A stretch of 64,000 nucleotides of DNA from Segatella copri (GCF_019127135.1 NZ_JAHOEA010000011.1:14321-78320); one strand, 5' to 3'. Shown: positions 7,875 through 18,756, counted from the stretch's first letter. Numbers and translations: made by a program. Notes: generated by a model from the sequence alone, not told the origin.

Positions 7875-9857
7875 ATGGAAGAGAAACTATTGCAGATGAA
7901 GAACTTGGTTGAAAGACTCAACCAAGCTTCAGATAGTTATTATAACGGAAAAGGCGAACTCATGACCGACTATGAGTGGGACGCCCTTTTCGACCAGCTC
8001 AAGAGATTGGAAGAGGAAACAGGCGAAATTCTGCCCGACTCCCCTACTAATCGCGTGTCAGAAGATTCTATCGTAGGAAAGAAAGAGGAACATGAATTTG
8101 CTGCCCTCTCTCTGGCAAAGACCAAACAGGTAAGTGATCTTGTAAAATGGGCAGAAGACCGCCCTATCTGGATTTCATGGAAACTGGACGGACTTACCCT
8201 CGTAGTAACCTATGACGGCGGAAAACTTACCAAGATTGTTACCCGCGGAAACGGACACATCGGCACCAACATTACCCACTTGGCTCCAGCCATTTCAGGC
8301 ATTCCTGCTACCATTTCAGAAAAAGGACATCTTGTAGTAAGAGGAGAAGCTGTTATTTCGTATGCTGATTTCGAACAGTTCATCATCGAAAGCGAAGGCG
8401 ATTACGCCAATCCACGAAACCTCGCTTCAGGCTCACTCACACTGAAGGATATTGAAGAGGTGAAGCAGCGCCACATCCAGTGGATTCCATTCACCCTGGT
8501 TTATACTGAGCGGGAGATTACCTCATGGGGCGAACGCATGCAGATGCTGAAAGACCTGGGGATGAATCCTGTAGAACGTGAGCGTATTGACCACCCTACC
8601 ACAGAAAACATCCAGCAGGAAATAGACAAGTTTACGGAGAAGGTGACAAGCAAGAAGAATCCTTTCCCGGTAGACGGACTGGTGATTTGCTACGATGATA
8701 CGGTTTATGCAGCTACCGGTTCGGTTACAGGCCACCACGCTACGAGGGCAGGATTTGCCTTTAAATGGCAAGACGAGCATGCAGAGACAGAACTCGACCA
8801 CATCGAATGGTCGTGCGCAGCCAGCACCATTACGCCTGTAGCGGTGTTCAAACCGGTAGAATTGGAAGGAACCACCGTGCAGCGCGCCTCGCTCTGCAAT
8901 GTAAGCGAATGCGAGCGTCTGGGCATTGGCGACAAGGGAACCAGACTGCAGGTTATCAAGGCCAACAAGATTATCCCGAAGGTAATCAATATTACAGAGG
9001 TTGTGGGTAGTTTTGTCATTCCCGCCGAATGTCCGGTCTGCCATGCGCCAGCTGTAGTGCGCGAGAGCGAGAGCGGCACCAAGACTCTCCATTGCACCAA
9101 TGCAGCCTGCCCTGCCAAACAGCTCAAGAAATTTGCCCGCTTCGTCAGCAAGGAAGGAATCAATATTGATGGAATCTCAGAACAGACTGTCTGGAAATTC
9201 ATCAATCATGGTTTTATCAGGGAATATGCTGATTTCTACAAACTGAAGAATTATGCGTTCGAGATTTCCTGTTTCGAAGGATTTGGCAAGAAGAGCGTAA
9301 GCAATCTTCTGGAGAGTGTAGAGAAAAGCCGCCATACTGATGGCCGTCATCTGCTCTACGCCTTGAATATTCCGCTCTGCGGCGGCGATGTAGCTAAAAA
9401 ACTGCTCAGCCGTTACAAGGTGAAGGAGCTGATAGAGACAGCTCGTCTGAGCATGTTTGATGATGAGTTTGCAAGCATCGATGGCATTGGACCGGAAAAG
9501 AGTGCCAAGTTTATCGCCTGGTTCAAGGACGATATTCATTTCCAGCATGTGCAGCATCTGTTGTCCGAGCTGATTATCGAGGAACAGGAGCCTGTAGAAA
9601 CGGGAAGCAAATGCCAGGGACTGACTTTCGTCGTAACGGGAGATGTGCATCATTACAAGAACCGCAACGAGCTGAAAGCTTATATTGAAAGCCAGGGCGG
9701 CAAGGTTACGGGAAGTGTGAGCAAGAGCACTAACTTCCTGATTAACAACGATGCTGCTTCGCAGAGTTCGAAGAACAAGAAAGCCCATGAACTCAATATT
9801 CCGATTATCACAGAGGATGAGTTCATTGAAAAGTTTCAGGAGCAAGCAAGCGAATAA
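7875..9857 (+). CDS. ligA: NAD-dependent DNA ligase (LigA family, divergent)
   Basis: 660 residues, the normal LigA length. Domain order is complete: Ia (SYYNGKGELMTDYEWDAL), adenylation domain with nucleophile Lys103 in WKLDGLTLV, TRGNG, VRGE and AFKW for the remaining nucleotide contacts, OB fold (TITPVAVFKPVELEG), a four-Cys zinc finger (CPVC...CTNAAC), helix-hairpin-helix repeats, and a C-terminal BRCT domain (GLTFVVTGDVHHYKNR). It seals nicks using NAD. Compared with canonical LigA several motifs are altered: the Glu two residues before the nucleophile Lys is Ser, MLSL is AALSL, GRTG is CAAST and RAGDVIP is KANKIIP. Either this is the sole replicative ligase of a divergent lineage or a second paralogue; the rest of the genome would be needed to tell. 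Confidence 0.9.
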   Translation: MEEKLLQMKNLVERLNQASDSYYNGKGELMTDYEWDALFDQLKRLEEETGEILPDSPTNRVSEDSIVGKKEEHEFAALSLAKTKQVSDLVKWAEDRPIWISWKLDGLTLVVTYDGGKLTKIVTRGNGHIGTNITHLAPAISGIPATISEKGHLVVRGEAVISYADFEQFIIESEGDYANPRNLASGSLTLKDIEEVKQRHIQWIPFTLVYTEREITSWGERMQMLKDLGMNPVERERIDHPTTENIQQEIDKFTEKVTSKKNPFPVDGLVICYDDTVYAATGSVTGHHATRAGFAFKWQDEHAETELDHIEWSCAASTITPVAVFKPVELEGTTVQRASLCNVSECERLGIGDKGTRLQVIKANKIIPKVINITEVVGSFVIPAECPVCHAPAVVRESESGTKTLHCTNAACPAKQLKKFARFVSKEGINIDGISEQTVWKFINHGFIREYADFYKLKNYAFEISCFEGFGKKSVSNLLESVEKSRHTDGRHLLYALNIPLCGGDVAKKLLSRYKVKELIETARLSMFDDEFASIDGIGPEKSAKFIAWFKDDIHFQHVQHLLSELIIEEQEPVETGSKCQGLTFVVTGDVHHYKNRNELKAYIESQGGKVTGSVSKSTNFLINNDAASQSSKNKKAHELNIPIITEDEFIEKFQEQASE

Positions 9858-9867
9858 AACAAAATAG

Positions 9868-9916
9868 AAAAAGCGAAAGCCAGATTCCGGAATACGGATT
9901 TGGCTTTCGCTTTTTA
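9868..9916. terminator. Bidirectional terminator between ligA and the serpin gene
   Basis: A 14-15 bp stem (aaaaagcgaaagcca / tggctttcgctttt) with flanking A and T runs lies between the convergent stops at 9857 and 9946. Confidence 0.85.
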
Positions 9917-9945
9917 CTGTTTAAGAACCTGCAAATTCTCTGTTA

Positions 9946-11238
9946 TTATTCTCCCAGGAACTGACCCATGAAGAGAATGGCGCCACTGTTACGTTCTGTA
10001 ATGAAATAAACGAATGGGCGGTTGGCATGAAATTCTACACGCTTCATCTCGTTAGGACCCAGTGAGGTCAGCATCACAGCAGCTGTTACGGCAGCAGCCT
10101 TGGTTCCACGCTCGCTTACCTCAATCTTTGCCTTCTGCAACATCTTCGATACGTAGAAGCTGCCATTGGCAAAACGGCTGAAATCTGCCGTGCCTGGCTG
10201 GAAGATGCTTGGAGCTCCCAATTTACTGATAATCTGATTAAGCGACAGATCCATCTCGGTAGTGAACTTAGGGAATTTCAAATCCACCTGGCAACGGTCC
10301 ATGTCATTACTCAACTTCTGAAGTTTATCAGCATCCATCTCCTTCATCACCTCGCTGATGCTCTTGCCAGACTTAGGAAGAAGAACGGTCATCTGATAAC
10401 TTCCATTTCCGTATGGCAGCTCTACAGCCTGCAACATATCATTTTCAGTATAGGCAAACTTCTTGTTCAGGTGCATCATGTTCACCTTCTTAATATCGCG
10501 GGTGTAACCGCTGAAGTTCTCGAGGCGGGTATTCTTCGCATCAAACTTCTCCTGCCAGATTCCATTAAAATAAATAGCATTCAGGAGGTAAGAAACGGCT
10601 GCAGGGTCTACCTGGTCGATGATGCTAGGAATCATGCCTTTAGTCTGCTTCTTGCACCAGTCATTAATGTGGGCGGCAGATTTAGAATTGGTAAAGTCCA
10701 TGCTCTCAACGCCAGCCTGATAAGAATCGGCTACGGTACGAGCGAAATCGCTGTTCAATCTGAAATTCTTGTTGATAGCGATAAAGTTGGCAATGTTTAC
10801 GGTTGTCTGCTTGTCAAGTTTGCCAGCCGAAAGCATCAGCGCCTTATAACAGTCATTGAGCTCCTTCACGCTCACGCCCTCGCAACCGATTGCCTTCAGA
10901 ATTTCCTGCTGTGTCTTGCCATCAGCACCATTCGCAAGCATTCCCATCAGATAGGCGATGCTCATTGGCGAAACCACCTCAGAATCCATACCACTGATTT
11001 GCTGATAAAGTCTGAAAGCAAAATCGTTGTTCTTCTTCACAATGTTCTGCTGAGCCTCTGAGAGGACAAGATAGCCCTCGTCCATTTCCTCATCTGCTGA
11101 CGGACGGGCAGCCTCTGCCTCCGTTATCTTCTCAGCCTTTGTTGCGTTCTCATTCTGTGTATTCTTGCTAGTGCTGCAAGAAGTCATTGCCATTGCAGCT
11201 GAAGCTAAAATAGCTGCACTAAATACTTTCTTATACAT
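9946..11238 (-). CDS. Serpin-family serine protease inhibitor, lipoprotein
   Basis: 430 residues with a lipoprotein signal (lipobox MTSC at about residue 21) and an acidic linker, then a complete serpin fold: NDFAFRLYQQISG at the start of helix A, VVSPMSIAYLMGMLANGADG, NAIYFNGIWQEKFDA, and the C-terminal serpin signature VEFHANRPFVYFITER followed by SGAILFMGQF. The reactive-centre loop hinge reads GTKAAAVTAAVML, small and Ala-rich as in inhibitory serpins, with Lys in place of the usual P13 Glu. The scissile P1 position falls within TSLGP, but N-terminal and C-terminal alignments disagree by two or three residues, so I do not name it. Likely a surface-anchored inhibitor of host or bacterial proteases. 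Confidence 0.93.
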   Translation of the reverse strand: MYKKVFSAAILASAAMAMTSCSTSKNTQNENATKAEKITEAEAARPSADEEMDEGYLVLSEAQQNIVKKNNDFAFRLYQQISGMDSEVVSPMSIAYLMGMLANGADGKTQQEILKAIGCEGVSVKELNDCYKALMLSAGKLDKQTTVNIANFIAINKNFRLNSDFARTVADSYQAGVESMDFTNSKSAAHINDWCKKQTKGMIPSIIDQVDPAAVSYLLNAIYFNGIWQEKFDAKNTRLENFSGYTRDIKKVNMMHLNKKFAYTENDMLQAVELPYGNGSYQMTVLLPKSGKSISEVMKEMDADKLQKLSNDMDRCQVDLKFPKFTTEMDLSLNQIISKLGAPSIFQPGTADFSRFANGSFYVSKMLQKAKIEVSERGTKAAAVTAAVMLTSLGPNEMKRVEFHANRPFVYFITERNSGAILFMGQFLGE

Positions 11239-11359
11239 ATTTCTCTAATTTATTTGTTCATTTTAATGACTCAACGCTCCTGACCCCAAAGGGACTGTTC
11301 CTCTTTAAAAGGCAGTTCCCGAATCGGAATCTGAATCGTGAGTTCTGAAGATAAAATGA

Positions 11360-11396
11360 AAAATCGGCTAATCCTTGCACGGGAAAAGCCGATTTT
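11360..11396 (-). terminator. Hairpin downstream of the PBP1A gene
   Basis: Stem aaaatcggct / agccgatttt with a 17-nt loop. It lies beyond the palindromic element in the direction of PBP1A transcription and before the serpin gene start region. The rest of 11,239-11,430 shows no gene. Confidence 0.55.
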
Positions 11397-11430
11397 ACTA
11401 TTTCTTAACAAAAAAATCAATGTTCTATGC

Positions 11431-11676
11431 TGAACTTTCGCATGTGGTTCAAGTACGGGCTGAAGGCCCAAAAGCTCCTAGCCCAGGGCATCGCCCTGGG
11501 TATAGTGGCAATCAGCAAGGCGCCCTGTAAGGGCAAAAGCTTTGTATATTTCCAGGTATTTGAAAGCTTTTGCCCTTACAGGGCGACAGGTTTGCGTCCA
11601 TAAACACCCAGGGCGATGCCCTGGGCTAGGAGCTTCTGCCCTTTCAGGGCGTGTGGGGCTTACTTGCGAAACTTGA
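11431..11676. mobile_element. Palindromic MITE-like element, copy A (complete, 246 bp)
   Basis: The stretch is built almost wholly of nested inverted repeats: imperfect terminal repeats (gaactttcgca on the left, tgcgaaacttg on the right), cccagggcatcgccctggg palindromes near each end, and an internal stem gccctgtaagggcaaaagc / gcttttgcccttacagggc. It has no protein. A second complete copy in opposite orientation is at 16,697-16,943 and fragments are at 49,783, 60,508 and 61,943. It fills the gap between PBP1A and the serpin gene. Confidence 0.8.
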
Positions 11677-11694
11677 GTAAACTATAAACTAAAT

Positions 11695-14244
11695 TTAGAG
11701 ATCATCGAAGTTGACAGGCTGCTCGGTTGGCTTGGCCTTCTTCTTCTCTTTCTTTTCTTCTGTGGTGGCTGTACCGGTGGCAGATTCGCTTTCAGCCTTC
11801 TTGGCAGGAACCTCGCGGATGATAGGGTTGCCTTCGTCATCGAGAACAATCTCTTCCTGGAAGGCGGTACTGTCTACCCTGGTGGTATCTACCTTTGGCT
11901 TTGGTGCATAGCTTGCACAGATGTACATATCGCTGGTGATATCGCTGTCCTGTGGCTTGTCAAACTTGCCGTGATACTGCTGGAAGGCTGGGTCGCCAAA
12001 GACACTCTGCAGGAAGTAACCGCACACAGGAAGAGCGGTTCTCGAACCCTGACCCAAGGCTCCGGTGCGGAAGTGGAGACAGCGGTATTCGCCTCCTACC
12101 CAGGCACCAACTACGAGCTTAGGGCTCACACACATGAACCAGGCATCGGAGTGGTTGTTGGTGGTACCTGTCTTGCCACCGAACTCGGTATCACGGTAGT
12201 TGCCTACATAGCCCCAGAGACTTTGGGATGTACCTCCCGGCTCCTTCATACCGCCCTGTAAGAGCTGCTGCATGAGGAAGGCACTCTTGTAAGGTATTAC
12301 CTGCTCTTCTGTAGAAGGACCCTCGTAAACCACCTTACCGTCGTGGTCTACAATCTTGGTAACCAATACCGGATCGTGGTGCTTGCCATTGTTGGCAATG
12401 GTGCTGTAGGCGCATGCCATCTCCAGGAGGTTGACGTCGCTGGAACCGAGGGCGAGAGATGGGGTGTCATCCAACGGACTGTTGATACCCATCTTCTTAG
12501 CTGTCTCGATGATGCGCTTGATACCCATCTCCTGTCCTAATCTCACAGCCACAGAGTTGATACTCTTGGCAAAGGCACTCTTCAATGGGATGCTGTCGCC
12601 CGAGAACGAACCATTGGCGTTGGATGGACGCCAGGTGGTCATTTCGTGCTTCTTCTTATCGTATACCTCCATAGAGATATATTCGTCGCGGCGCTTGTCA
12701 CAAGGGGTTAAACCCTGATTCATCGCCTCGGTATAAACAAAGAGCTTGAAGGTAGAACCAGGCTGGCGCTCGGCTGTTACCTTGTCATACTTCCAGTGGT
12801 CGAAGTCGATATCGCCCACCCATGCCTTTACTGCTCCGGTCTGTGGCTCCATGGCTACAAAGGCGCAGTGCATGAAGGTGGTCATATACTTGATGGAGTC
12901 TTCTGATGTCATGTTCAGCGTGATGCTGCCCTTGTCATAATCGAATACCTTAACCGGGTGAACCCACTCCTTATAGTAATAGTTTACTGAGTCGGGATTA
13001 TCAGGGAAGCGGGCCATCAATGCCTTGTAGAAAGGCTGGCGCTCAGCGATGCCCTGGATGAAGTTTGGTATCACGTTGTGGTTCTCATCCTGCCAAGGAT
13101 CCTGACCCATCCAGTTGCCTTTGCCTGCCTGGGTGCGGCGGATGTTCCAGTGGTTGTTGAAGTTCTGCTGTACCTGCTTCATCTGTTTGCGGGCTGCATC
13201 TTCAGCATACTTCTGCATGCGGGTATCGATGGTGGTATAAATCTTCAAACCGCTGGTATAGAGGTCGTAACCTTCGTCTTTACACCAGTCTTTCAGGTAG
13301 TTGGCTACAGCCTCGCGGAAGTACTTTGCCTGTCCGTCGTAGTTTTCCTCTACCTTGAAATCGAGCTTGATAGGCTCATCTTTCAGTTCATTGTATCTGT
13401 CTTTTGAGAGATCGCCATGTGTCACCATATTATATAATACGGTGTTGCGTCGTGCAAGACTGTTCTCCGGGTTGGTGCGTGGGTTGTAGTAGGTGGTAGC
13501 CTTGAGCATGCCTACGAGCACGGCAGCCTGGTCGGTGGTCAACTCCTTAGGGGTGGTGTTGAAGTAGGTCTTCGCAGCGGTTTTGATACCATAGGAATTG
13601 CTACCGAAATCAACCGTGTTGGCATACATGGTGATGATTTCCTTCTTGCTGAACACCGTTTCGAGTTTTACCGCGATAATCCATTCCTTGCTCTTGATGA
13701 TGAGCAGGCGGAGCACAGGAATCTTGCCCAGCAAACCGGTAGAATATTGCGAACGTACACGGAACATGTTCTTAGCCAGCTGCTGTGTGATGGTAGAAGC
13801 ACCGCGCCCGTTATGATGGAGGAGTGCATCCTTGGCAGCAGCAAACACGCCGATAGGGTCGATACCGATATGCTTGTAGAATCGTTCATCCTCGGTATCT
13901 ACCAGTGCCTTGAAGAAATCGGGTGTTACCTCACCATATTCTACCGGAGTACGGTTTTCGTTGAAATACTTGCCGATGAGTTTTCCATCAGCCGAATAGA
14001 TTTCAGAGGCCTCAGAGGTCTGTGGATCCAGAATGCCTGAGAAATAGCCAGGCGACTTGCCGAAGAGCCATAAGAAGTTGATATCTACTGCGCCCAGATA
14101 CAAGATGAAGGCGACTATGCAACTTGCCAAGCCAATGAGGGTCTTGGTATACCACGCTCTGCCCTGATACAATCCCTTGTACCAAGGCCAGAATGCGCGA
14201 AACTTTTGCCATAACCAGGCAAAGAGAGCTTTAATTTTATTCAT
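11695..14244 (-). CDS. mrcA: Penicillin-binding protein 1A, bifunctional transglycosylase/transpeptidase
   Basis: 849 residues. One N-terminal membrane segment (TKTLIGLASCIVAFILYLG) is followed by a GT51 glycosyltransferase domain with the catalytic DTEDERFYKHIGIDPIG motif and GASTITQQLAKNMF. The transpeptidase domain has SxxK as STFK (in RQPGSTFKLF), SxN as SIN and KTG as KTGTTNNHSDAWF. The C-terminus is a 60-residue Lys/Glu/Thr-rich tail. It polymerises and cross-links peptidoglycan in the periplasm. It lies 69 bp downstream of a DUF308 gene on the same strand and likely shares its promoter. All catalytic motifs are intact. Confidence 0.96.
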   Translation of the reverse strand: MNKIKALFAWLWQKFRAFWPWYKGLYQGRAWYTKTLIGLASCIVAFILYLGAVDINFLWLFGKSPGYFSGILDPQTSEASEIYSADGKLIGKYFNENRTPVEYGEVTPDFFKALVDTEDERFYKHIGIDPIGVFAAAKDALLHHNGRGASTITQQLAKNMFRVRSQYSTGLLGKIPVLRLLIIKSKEWIIAVKLETVFSKKEIITMYANTVDFGSNSYGIKTAAKTYFNTTPKELTTDQAAVLVGMLKATTYYNPRTNPENSLARRNTVLYNMVTHGDLSKDRYNELKDEPIKLDFKVEENYDGQAKYFREAVANYLKDWCKDEGYDLYTSGLKIYTTIDTRMQKYAEDAARKQMKQVQQNFNNHWNIRRTQAGKGNWMGQDPWQDENHNVIPNFIQGIAERQPFYKALMARFPDNPDSVNYYYKEWVHPVKVFDYDKGSITLNMTSEDSIKYMTTFMHCAFVAMEPQTGAVKAWVGDIDFDHWKYDKVTAERQPGSTFKLFVYTEAMNQGLTPCDKRRDEYISMEVYDKKKHEMTTWRPSNANGSFSGDSIPLKSAFAKSINSVAVRLGQEMGIKRIIETAKKMGINSPLDDTPSLALGSSDVNLLEMACAYSTIANNGKHHDPVLVTKIVDHDGKVVYEGPSTEEQVIPYKSAFLMQQLLQGGMKEPGGTSQSLWGYVGNYRDTEFGGKTGTTNNHSDAWFMCVSPKLVVGAWVGGEYRCLHFRTGALGQGSRTALPVCGYFLQSVFGDPAFQQYHGKFDKPQDSDITSDMYICASYAPKPKVDTTRVDSTAFQEEIVLDDEGNPIIREVPAKKAESESATGTATTEEKKEKKKAKPTEQPVNFDDL

Positions 14245-14313
14245 ATATGATGATATAATGATTTCGTTGTTTTTGACTCAGAATTTCTTGAACAGTATAT
14301 GCGATAGAATGCT

Positions 14314-14961
14314 TTACTCTTCGTTCTTTACTTCCTCTACATCCACATAACTCTCCTTAGAATCCAGTTTCTGCTGGTTCTTCAGCCAGATTCTCTTGTT
14401 GTTGGAGATTTTAAAGGCGTTGAGAAGCTCTACAACACCATAGATGAGCATACCCCAACCGATGATGAGAAGAGGGGCAGAGGCGATGGCTGAAGGCTTG
14501 ATGATGGTGAGCAGACCCAACAGAAGAAGGACTGAAGGGAAGAGCCAGAAGAGGATGCCTACGCGTCCCATCTTAGCTGCTGAAGCCAGATTGACAAACT
14601 GGGTCAGAGCACCCAGAATCAGGATGAATGCCAGGATGAACATCAGCCAGGCGATAAACACCTGAGGCATCAGGGCAAGCAGTAATCCCAGGATAAGACT
14701 GCCTACGCTTACAAGCGGGAATTTAGGCATCATGCCCATGATAGGCTTACCATTGGAATCTGACAGTATCTGGCCCTGCATCTTCTCTGCATTGCGCTTG
14801 GCTGCCCAATAACTGGCAAGGGAGATGACACCTGAAAGGAAAAACAAGACACCGATGGCGACGGTTATCCAGGTGACGGTCTGCTCACGATATTGGATGA
14901 GCAGGACTCCTACGATGATGGCGCATACTGCGCGGAATATTGAACTGTGTATTACCTTCAT
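14314..14961 (-). CDS. DUF308 (HdeD-like) integral membrane protein
   Basis: 215 residues with six hydrophobic helices in pairs (AVCAIIVGVLLIQY, WITVAIGVLFFLSGVISLASY, VGSLILGLLLALMPQVF, WLMFILAFILILGALTQ, FPSVLLLLGLLTIIKP, PLLIIGWGMLIYGVVELLNA), the two-fold repeated pattern of DUF308/HdeD proteins. The C-terminal tail is charged. HdeD in enterobacteria is linked to acid resistance, but that role should not be transferred here. It sits immediately upstream of PBP1A. Confidence 0.82.
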   Translation of the reverse strand: MKVIHSSIFRAVCAIIVGVLLIQYREQTVTWITVAIGVLFFLSGVISLASYWAAKRNAEKMQGQILSDSNGKPIMGMMPKFPLVSVGSLILGLLLALMPQVFIAWLMFILAFILILGALTQFVNLASAAKMGRVGILFWLFPSVLLLLGLLTIIKPSAIASAPLLIIGWGMLIYGVVELLNAFKISNNKRIWLKNQQKLDSKESYVDVEEVKNEE

Positions 14962-14989
14962 ACTAAAACTGATATTTGTTATTTCGGGG

Positions 14990-14997
14990 CAAAGTTA
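14990..14997 (-). promoter_or_regulatory. -7 box for the DUF308-PBP1A operon
   Basis: Reverse strand TAACTTTG, about 29 bp before the ATG at 14,961. Confidence 0.55.
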
Positions 14998-15041
14998 CGA
15001 AAGAAATCCGAAACTAGCAAGAAGTTTTTTATATAAACATA

Positions 15042-15085
15042 AATTATTGCTATATTTAACGCTAATTATTGCTATATTTAACGCA
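15042..15085. repeat. 22-bp tandem repeat, two copies
   Basis: aattattgctatatttaacg plus two bases is repeated at 15,042-15,063 and 15,064-15,085, differing only in the last base. The array ends 6 bp before the -33 box of the next promoter, so it could be a regulator-binding site. Confidence 0.8.
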
Positions 15086-15090
15086 AATTA

Positions 15091-15122
15091 TTTGTTGGTC
15101 TCGATAGAAAGCCGTAATTTTG
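15091..15122 (+). promoter_or_regulatory. Promoter of the histidine-phosphatase gene
   Basis: TTTG (15,091-15,094), 20 bp, TAATTTTG (15,115-15,122). It predicts a leader of about 115 nt before the ATG at 15,246. Confidence 0.75.
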
Positions 15123-15245
15123 TAAGCAAAATCAAAATACTGATGTCTTGAACAGAGACTTAGTGAAAGCAAAAACTATGTCTTGAGTAAAGATTTCGGA
15201 AAAAGTTAAAACTCATTTTTGATATAGACGGAAAAAGTAAAGACA

Positions 15246-15752
15246 ATGACAAAATTATATTTGGTGCGCCATGGTGAAACGGTGGATAACAAGGCGCAAA
15301 TTATGCAGGGACAAACACCGGGAAAGCTCAATATGAAAGGTATTGAGCAGGCTGAGGAAGTGGCCAGGAAAATGGCGGGTACACCTATCGATGTTTTCGT
15401 ATCGAGCGATCTCTATCGCAGTATACAGACCTGTGAGATTATCGCCGGCTCGCATCCCGTTGTCACCACTCCCTTGCTCAGAGAGCGCGATTGGGGCGAT
15501 TTCACGGGCAAATTCATCCCTGACCTGCCGAAGGACCCAAAGGATTGGCCGGACAACATAGAGACGCTGGAAAAGATGAAATCAAGAGCCCAGAATTTCC
15601 TTACCTGGCTCAAGGTTACTTATCCTGACCAGACCGTTCTTGCTGTGGGGCATGGCATCATCAACAAAGCTATCCAGAGCGTTTATTATAAACGTCCGAT
15701 GAACCAGATTGAGAAAATGGCGAATGCTGAGGTGAGAGTTCTTATTCTTTAA
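15246..15752 (+). CDS. Histidine phosphatase family (phosphoglycerate mutase-like) protein
   Basis: 168 residues. The catalytic RHG motif is at the N-terminus (LYLVRHGETVDN, His9), the phosphate-binding Arg is in VSSDLYRSIQT, the general acid Glu is in LLRERDWGDF and the second His is in VLAVGHGIINKAI. These four features define the branch-1 histidine phosphatases. The substrate cannot be read from sequence; family members act on sugar phosphates, nucleotides or alpha-ribazole phosphate. The gene appears to stand alone behind its own promoter. Confidence 0.9.
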   Translation: MTKLYLVRHGETVDNKAQIMQGQTPGKLNMKGIEQAEEVARKMAGTPIDVFVSSDLYRSIQTCEIIAGSHPVVTTPLLRERDWGDFTGKFIPDLPKDPKDWPDNIETLEKMKSRAQNFLTWLKVTYPDQTVLAVGHGIINKAIQSVYYKRPMNQIEKMANAEVRVLIL

Positions 15753-15898
15753 GTGAAGAATGAAGAGTGAAGAATGAAAAGTGAAGAGTGAAGAATGAAA
15801 AGTGAAGAGTGAAGAGTGAAGAGTGAAGAGTGAAGAATTCAATTGCTTCGCTAATCATAAAGTTCAAAGTTCAAAGTTCAAAGTTCAAAGTATAATTT
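15753..15898. repeat. Short tandem repeats: GTGAAGA array then AAAGTTC array
   Basis: Right after the stop come about ten degenerate units of gtgaaga(g/a)t, ending gaattcaattg, then four units of aaagttc. The same two families recur at 20,280-20,318 and 27,301-27,345 and inside a coding gene at 45,141-45,258. Confidence 0.85.
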
Positions 15899-15912
15899 AA
15901 AGTATCAAAGAT

Positions 15913-16668
15913 ATGAATAAAATTGCTCTTATTACAGGCGCAACAAGCGGTATAGGCGAAGGTTGTGCACGTCGTTTTGCCCGTGGCGGCTATAACCTGA
16001 TTCTTACAGGTAGAAATACGGGAAAGTTGGAAATCCTGAAGAAAGAACTCGAGGCTGAGGGCGTTGAGGTGCTTGCCTTGGCTTTCGATGTGCGTAACCG
16101 TGAAGCTGCCAAGAAAGCGGTGGATTACATCCCTGAGGAGTGGCGCAATGTGGATGTGCTTATCAATAATGCAGGACTCGCACGTGGGTTGGAACCTGAA
16201 TATGAGGGCGATTTTGAAGATTGGGACCAGATGATTGATACCAATATCAAGGGACTCTTAACCATGACGCGCCTGATTGTACCTGGTATGGTTGAGCGTA
16301 ATCATGGTCATGTAATCAATATAGGTAGTGTGGCGGGTGATGCTGCTTATGCGGGAGGTAATGTATATTGTGCAACAAAAGCGGCTGTAAAGGCTATTAC
16401 TGATGGTTTGCGCATTGATGTGGCACATACGAAAGTGCGTGTTACCAATGTGAAACCGGGCTTGGTTGAAACCAACTTCTCCAACATCCGTTTCCATGGT
16501 GACCAGAACCGCGCAGACAACGTTTACCGCGGCATAGAGCCTCTGAACGGCGATGACGTGGCTGATGTAGCCTTCTATGCTGCAAGTGCTCCTGAACATG
16601 TGCAAATAGCTGAGGTTCTGGTTCTTGCTACACATCAGGCTAACGGAACCGTGATACATAGAAGCTAG
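15913..16668 (+). CDS. SDR-family NADP-dependent oxidoreductase (YdfG-like)
   Basis: 251 residues. The classical short-chain dehydrogenase pattern is complete: cofactor loop TGATSGIGEGCA (residues 8-19), NNAG (about 87-90), catalytic Ser in NIGSVAGDAAYAGG and YxxxK as YCATK. Arg in LTGRN suggests NADP preference. The closest remembered relatives are YdfG-type 3-hydroxy-acid/serine dehydrogenases, but the substrate is inferred only by general similarity. No partner gene: repeats flank both ends. Confidence 0.9.
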   Translation: MNKIALITGATSGIGEGCARRFARGGYNLILTGRNTGKLEILKKELEAEGVEVLALAFDVRNREAAKKAVDYIPEEWRNVDVLINNAGLARGLEPEYEGDFEDWDQMIDTNIKGLLTMTRLIVPGMVERNHGHVINIGSVAGDAAYAGGNVYCATKAAVKAITDGLRIDVAHTKVRVTNVKPGLVETNFSNIRFHGDQNRADNVYRGIEPLNGDDVADVAFYAASAPEHVQIAEVLVLATHQANGTVIHRS

Positions 16669-16696
16669 TTAATAGTTTACAGTTAATAGTTAATAG

Positions 16697-16943
16697 TTCA
16701 AGTTTTGCAAGTGAACTCCACACGCCCTGAAAGGGCAGAAGCTCCTAGCCCAGGGCAGCGCCCTGGGTATAATAGCAATCAGCAAGACGCCCTGTAAGGG
16801 CAAAAGCTTTGTATATTACCCAGTATTTTAAAGCTTTTGCCCTTACAGGGCGACTTGCTGACTGCTATTTTACCCAGGGCGCTGCCCTGGGCTAGGAGCT
16901 TTTGGGCCTTCAGCCCGTTCTTGAACCACTTGCGAAACTTGAA
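16697..16943. mobile_element. Palindromic MITE-like element, copy B (complete, 247 bp)
   Basis: Inverted copy of the element at 11,431. Terminal inverted repeats are ttcaagttttgcaagtg (16,697-16,713) and cacttgcgaaacttgaa (16,927-16,943), 16 of 17 matching. Both flanks read ttaatag directly (16,690-16,696 and 16,944-16,950), which looks like a 7-bp target-site duplication, although the left flank is itself a TTAATAGTT repeat tract (16,668-16,696). The remaining bases to 17,013 hold another ttaatag-rich stretch and no gene. Confidence 0.8.
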
Positions 16944-17013
16944 TTAATAGTTTATAGAGGCTGTGCCGTTGAGCAAGATTGTCAAAGCGGTTTATGCTAT
17001 AAACTATTAATTA

Positions 17014-18756
<1,743 letters not shown>

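Noticed and set aside
15582..15842. Minus-strand frame with repeated SSLFTFH
   Set aside because: Produced by the GTGAAGA simple repeat.
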